From Planctomycetota bacterium (GTDB lineage: Bacteria; Planctomycetota; Planctomycetia; Pirellulales; UBA1268), in the NCBI GenBank assembly GCA_027622795.1, contig JAQBZA010000151.1:1-7436 (forward strand): a stretch of 7,436 nt of DNA, in the 5' to 3' direction. A program made the translations under genes and the position numbers. Numbering within the stretch: the stretch's first letter is position 1; the number at the start of each line of letters is the position of its first letter. This document shows, piece by piece, positions 6,987 through 7,436 of this stretch. The notes below the pieces were generated by a model. The model worked only from the letters and a program-made list of their open reading frames with translations, made no database searches and was not told where the DNA came from.

Positions 6987-7436
6987 CTACCAGTACCAGC
7001 GATCGGCAGGCCGTGGCTCGAGCGACGCAGTGCGAGCCGCGGCCAGTTCGGTCGCCTCGACCGATTCGGTGGCAAACGCCCAGGGCTGAAACTGCACGCC
7101 TCCCGAGGCGGTCACCACCCAGCCATTGCCTTTGCGCAGCTTGGTGGCAATCGTCGGCACGGTCGTCGCCACCCGATAGGCGGGCACGGGCAGCTTTTCG
7201 TCGTCAAGCAACACTGCAAGGTCGAGGCCGGCCCGCCGGTCGAGTTGGCGACCCTGGATCAGCGCGGCCACCACAGCCAGATCGATGCAGTTGACGAGGT
7301 CGGCGAAGACGGGCTGGCGGGTGGCAAGGGTGTCATAGTGAGTCGTCATGGCGGCGCACCACTTCTTCGCAATCCCGTCGGCGGCCCCCTGGCCCCGCTT
7401 CACGCCTCCTTTCGCCAGCAAATCGCTCTCTGTGAG
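6987..7436 (-). CDS. C-terminal part of a DUF1598-like planctomycete protein (5' end outside window)
   Basis: A minus-strand frame enters at the right edge and ends in TAG at 6989-6987, leaving the last 149 residues. The segment ESDLLAKGG, then a stretch around HYDTLATRQPVFADLVN and IDLAVVAALI, then VVTASGGVQF near the end, resembles from memory the C-terminal region of planctomycete DUF1598 proteins, where a similar pattern (SENELL, a His-containing helix, YPVYADL.NIFDLALVAALI, SGGV) follows the DUF1598 domain. The DUF1598 domain itself would be outside the window. The tail is short and rich in Arg and Trp (RPADRWYW). No function is known to me for this family; its members are typically large planctomycete proteins. 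A TTG at 7421 could act as a start, but the frame stays open past it and the family match begins earlier, so the gene is taken as truncated. It points towards the mfn genes and is not part of that operon. Confidence 0.68.
   Translation of the reverse strand, partial: LTESDLLAKGGVKRGQGAADGIAKKWCAAMTTHYDTLATRQPVFADLVNCIDLAVVAALIQGRQLDRRAGLDLAVLLDDEKLPVPAYRVATTVPTIATKLRKGNGWVVTASGGVQFQPWAFATESVEATELAAARTASLEPRPADRWYW

Overview
The window is a GC-rich bacterial stretch, nearly all coding. Seven genes lie head to tail on the plus strand, and the C-terminal end of one gene converges on them from the right. A planctomycete (Pirellulales-like) is the best guess for the source. The reasons are methanofuran-type cofactor genes in a bacterium, which is known mainly from methylotrophic proteobacteria and Planctomycetes, together with a C-terminal fragment resembling the planctomycete DUF1598 family. 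This is inferred from protein content alone; there is no rRNA or other phylogenetic marker here.

Left part (1-4217): a SUF iron-sulfur cluster assembly operon. It contains sufC (ATPase, 5' end cut by the window edge), sufB and sufD (scaffold), then a 252-residue protein joining a Rieske [2Fe-2S] domain to a SufT/MIP18-type (DUF59) domain through an Ala/Pro-rich linker. SufB and SufD keep the residues I recall as functionally important in the E. coli proteins. No cysteine desulfurase (SufS) or SufU/SufE follows within the window.

Middle part (4231-6819): three closely packed genes with 50-bp (or 29-bp) and 4-bp overlaps. They match the archaeal methanofuran biosynthesis enzymes MfnD (ATP-grasp tyramine/tyrosine-glutamate ligase), MfnF (hydantoinase/oxoprolinase-like condensing enzyme) and MfnE (amino-acid-kinase-like furan phosphate kinase). 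Together they would make the gamma-glutamyl-tyramine half, activate the furan half as a diphosphate and join the two. This implies that the host makes a methanofuran or methylofuran cofactor for tetrahydromethanopterin-linked one-carbon metabolism. The first mfn gene starts 13 bp after the Rieske-SufT gene, so SUF and mfn genes may share one transcript.

Right part (6820-7436): a 167-bp convergent intergenic region with no convincing terminator, then the last 149 residues of a minus-strand protein that looks like the C-terminal part of a planctomycete DUF1598 protein. I found no tRNA, rRNA, CRISPR array, insertion sequence or phage gene.
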